From Phaeosaccion multiseriatum (lineage: Eukaryota; Ochrophyta, other classes): a DNA stretch of 64,000 bases. The stretch covers positions 930,001 through 994,000 of the forward strand of contig OZ218955.1 in assembly GCA_965112735.1 (NCBI GenBank), in the 5' to 3' direction. Each line of letters starts with the position of its first letter. Within the stretch, counting starts at the first letter, position 1. The notes under the pieces were generated by a model. That model had not been told where the DNA came from, searched no databases, and saw only the letters and a list, made by a program, of their open reading frames with translations. Positions 63,301-64,000 of the stretch are shown here, piece by piece. Both the position numbers and the translations under genes were made by a program.

Positions 63301-64000
63301 GAGAGGGGGGGGGAGTGATAGCGCGGGGAAGGGGGTGGTCGGTGAGCACGGTGAGAAGAAGGTTGTGGCACCGCACACACGGGTCGCGTCGTCAGGCCAA
63401 CTGCTGCCAACTACTACAGAGGGGCGTGCCACGTCGAGCGTTGAGCGCTCTGTATCTTCCTCCCCCCTGCCCACCTACCCTACCTGACTGAGCTCCTGCC
63501 GAGTGGCATCGAGGTGCTGCTTGAGCGTGAACGTCTCCAGCATAAGCGCATCCCACTCGTTCTGCATTAGGGCGAGGAGGCCAGGCACGCTCGTGGCGGA
63601 CACAGGCCTCGGCCGCACGACTTTGCTGCTGTTGATGGGTAGTAAGTCATCCACAGATAGCTCCTGGCCAGTGACAGGGCACTGTGGTGGGAGGGAGGGA
63701 GGGAGGGAGGGGTGGGGGGTGTAACAGCGAAGAGCTTAGAGAGAGAGAGAGGGAGAGAGAGAGAGAGAGAGAGAGAAGTGCCATGCCTGGGCTAAGCTAC
63801 TGATCATCCCGTAACAAACGCACAATCTTGAGAGAGCAGGCACAAGAGTAGGGAAGAAGAGAGGAAGAGCAAAGAGCGAAGGAAAGGTTTTTGAGTCCGA
63901 AAGGAGGAAGACACCGCTCGCCCACTACCACCCCCACCCCTCTTCTCTACAGCCAGCACACGCGAATACCTCCCGCACCTTGCCCTGCTGCTCAATGTAC
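59895..64000 (-). CDS. PRPF19: PRP19 (PRPF19) splicing-complex ubiquitin ligase, partial at 5' end
   Basis: Core of the spliceosomal Prp19/NTC complex, an E3 ligase. Exons seen: beyond 64000-63970, 63681-63484, 63239-62913, 62717-62560, 62216-62108, 61833-61709, 61378-61260, 60789-60656, 60458-60332, 60064-59895. The window holds the end of the U-box ([24 protein letters not shown]), the Prp19 tetramerisation segment ([33 protein letters not shown]), a linker with a poly-Gly/Lys stretch, and seven WD40-type repeats (for example [34 protein letters not shown]) ending CVKFYGTTD before the stop. The first U-box half and start codon lie beyond the right edge. Introns carry GT, AGT and 40-bp satellite repeats. 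Confidence 0.95.
60080..60215 (-). repeat. (AGT)n trinucleotide array
   Basis: AGT triplets with AGC, CGT and GAA interruptions in the last PRP19 intron (60065-60331). In the coding sense the same intron begins as a pure GT run at the donor. Confidence 0.92.
61020..61258 (+). repeat. 40-bp satellite with CCATCCATTGACATATACAT core
   Basis: Five to six copies of a unit of about 40 bases, CACTCACCCATCCATCCATT-GACATATACATCCACTCGTT, with small indels, in a PRP19 intron. The left part (60880-61020) is a looser CACTCACCC repeat. Confidence 0.9.
62225..62292 (-). repeat. (AGG)n array in PRP19 intron
   Basis: AGG triplets on the + strand, CCT in the coding sense, placed directly before the acceptor of exon 62216-62108. 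Confidence 0.9.

Overview
The window is nuclear DNA from an intron-rich, GC-rich eukaryote. I see 11 protein-coding genes. Nearly all introns and spacers are filled with microsatellites and minisatellites, so most long open frames here are translations of simple repeats. Exon models were built by matching GT-AG sites, reading phase and protein-family similarity. Every complete model gives an exon total divisible by three. The gene set (an [FeFe]-hydrogenase, a CFAP221/PCDP1 axonemal protein, alpha-SNAP, RBBP5, PRP19, TDP2, an R2R3-MYB) fits a flagellated, hydrogenase-bearing unicellular eukaryote, probably a microalga or related protist. The exact lineage cannot be fixed from this sequence.

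Layout, left to right: 3' part of hydA (+, to 2375); CFAP221 (-, 3439-13797, 17 exons); alpha-SNAP with a long acidic tail (-, 14436-18584); an orphan WW-domain protein (+, 18773-22349); a degenerate repeat array (22660-23200); TDP2 (-, 24184-26564); RBBP5 (+, 26709-31719); an AT island (31950-32092); a R2R3-MYB factor (-, 32465-37370); an orphan glycosylated five-pass membrane protein (+, 38299-45899); an IAH1-type SGNH esterase (-, 46908-49474); a foldback repeat (49586-49903); a secreted HHIP-like/sorbosone-dehydrogenase protein with cysteine modules (-, 50298-55754); a TMEM223-like protein (+, 56440-57490); a nested inverted-repeat element (about 58338-59070); and PRP19 (-, 59895 to beyond 64000). 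Neighbours are mostly head-to-head or tail-to-tail pairs with short shared promoters, for example 144 bp between TDP2 and RBBP5. No operon-like or shared-pathway logic is evident.

The unusual biology is in the repeats. A 16-base word, AGTTGGTGATACAGCA, recurs about 20 times on both strands in exons, introns and spacers, and is translated as VGDTA or, antisense, VSPTA in several unrelated proteins. Many 5' splice sites are the first unit of a tandem array (GTGG, GTAG, GTGC, GTCA or GT repeats), or lie in duplicated exon-end segments. Many introns carry a purine tract after the donor and a complementary pyrimidine tract before the acceptor. Two foldback elements complete the picture.
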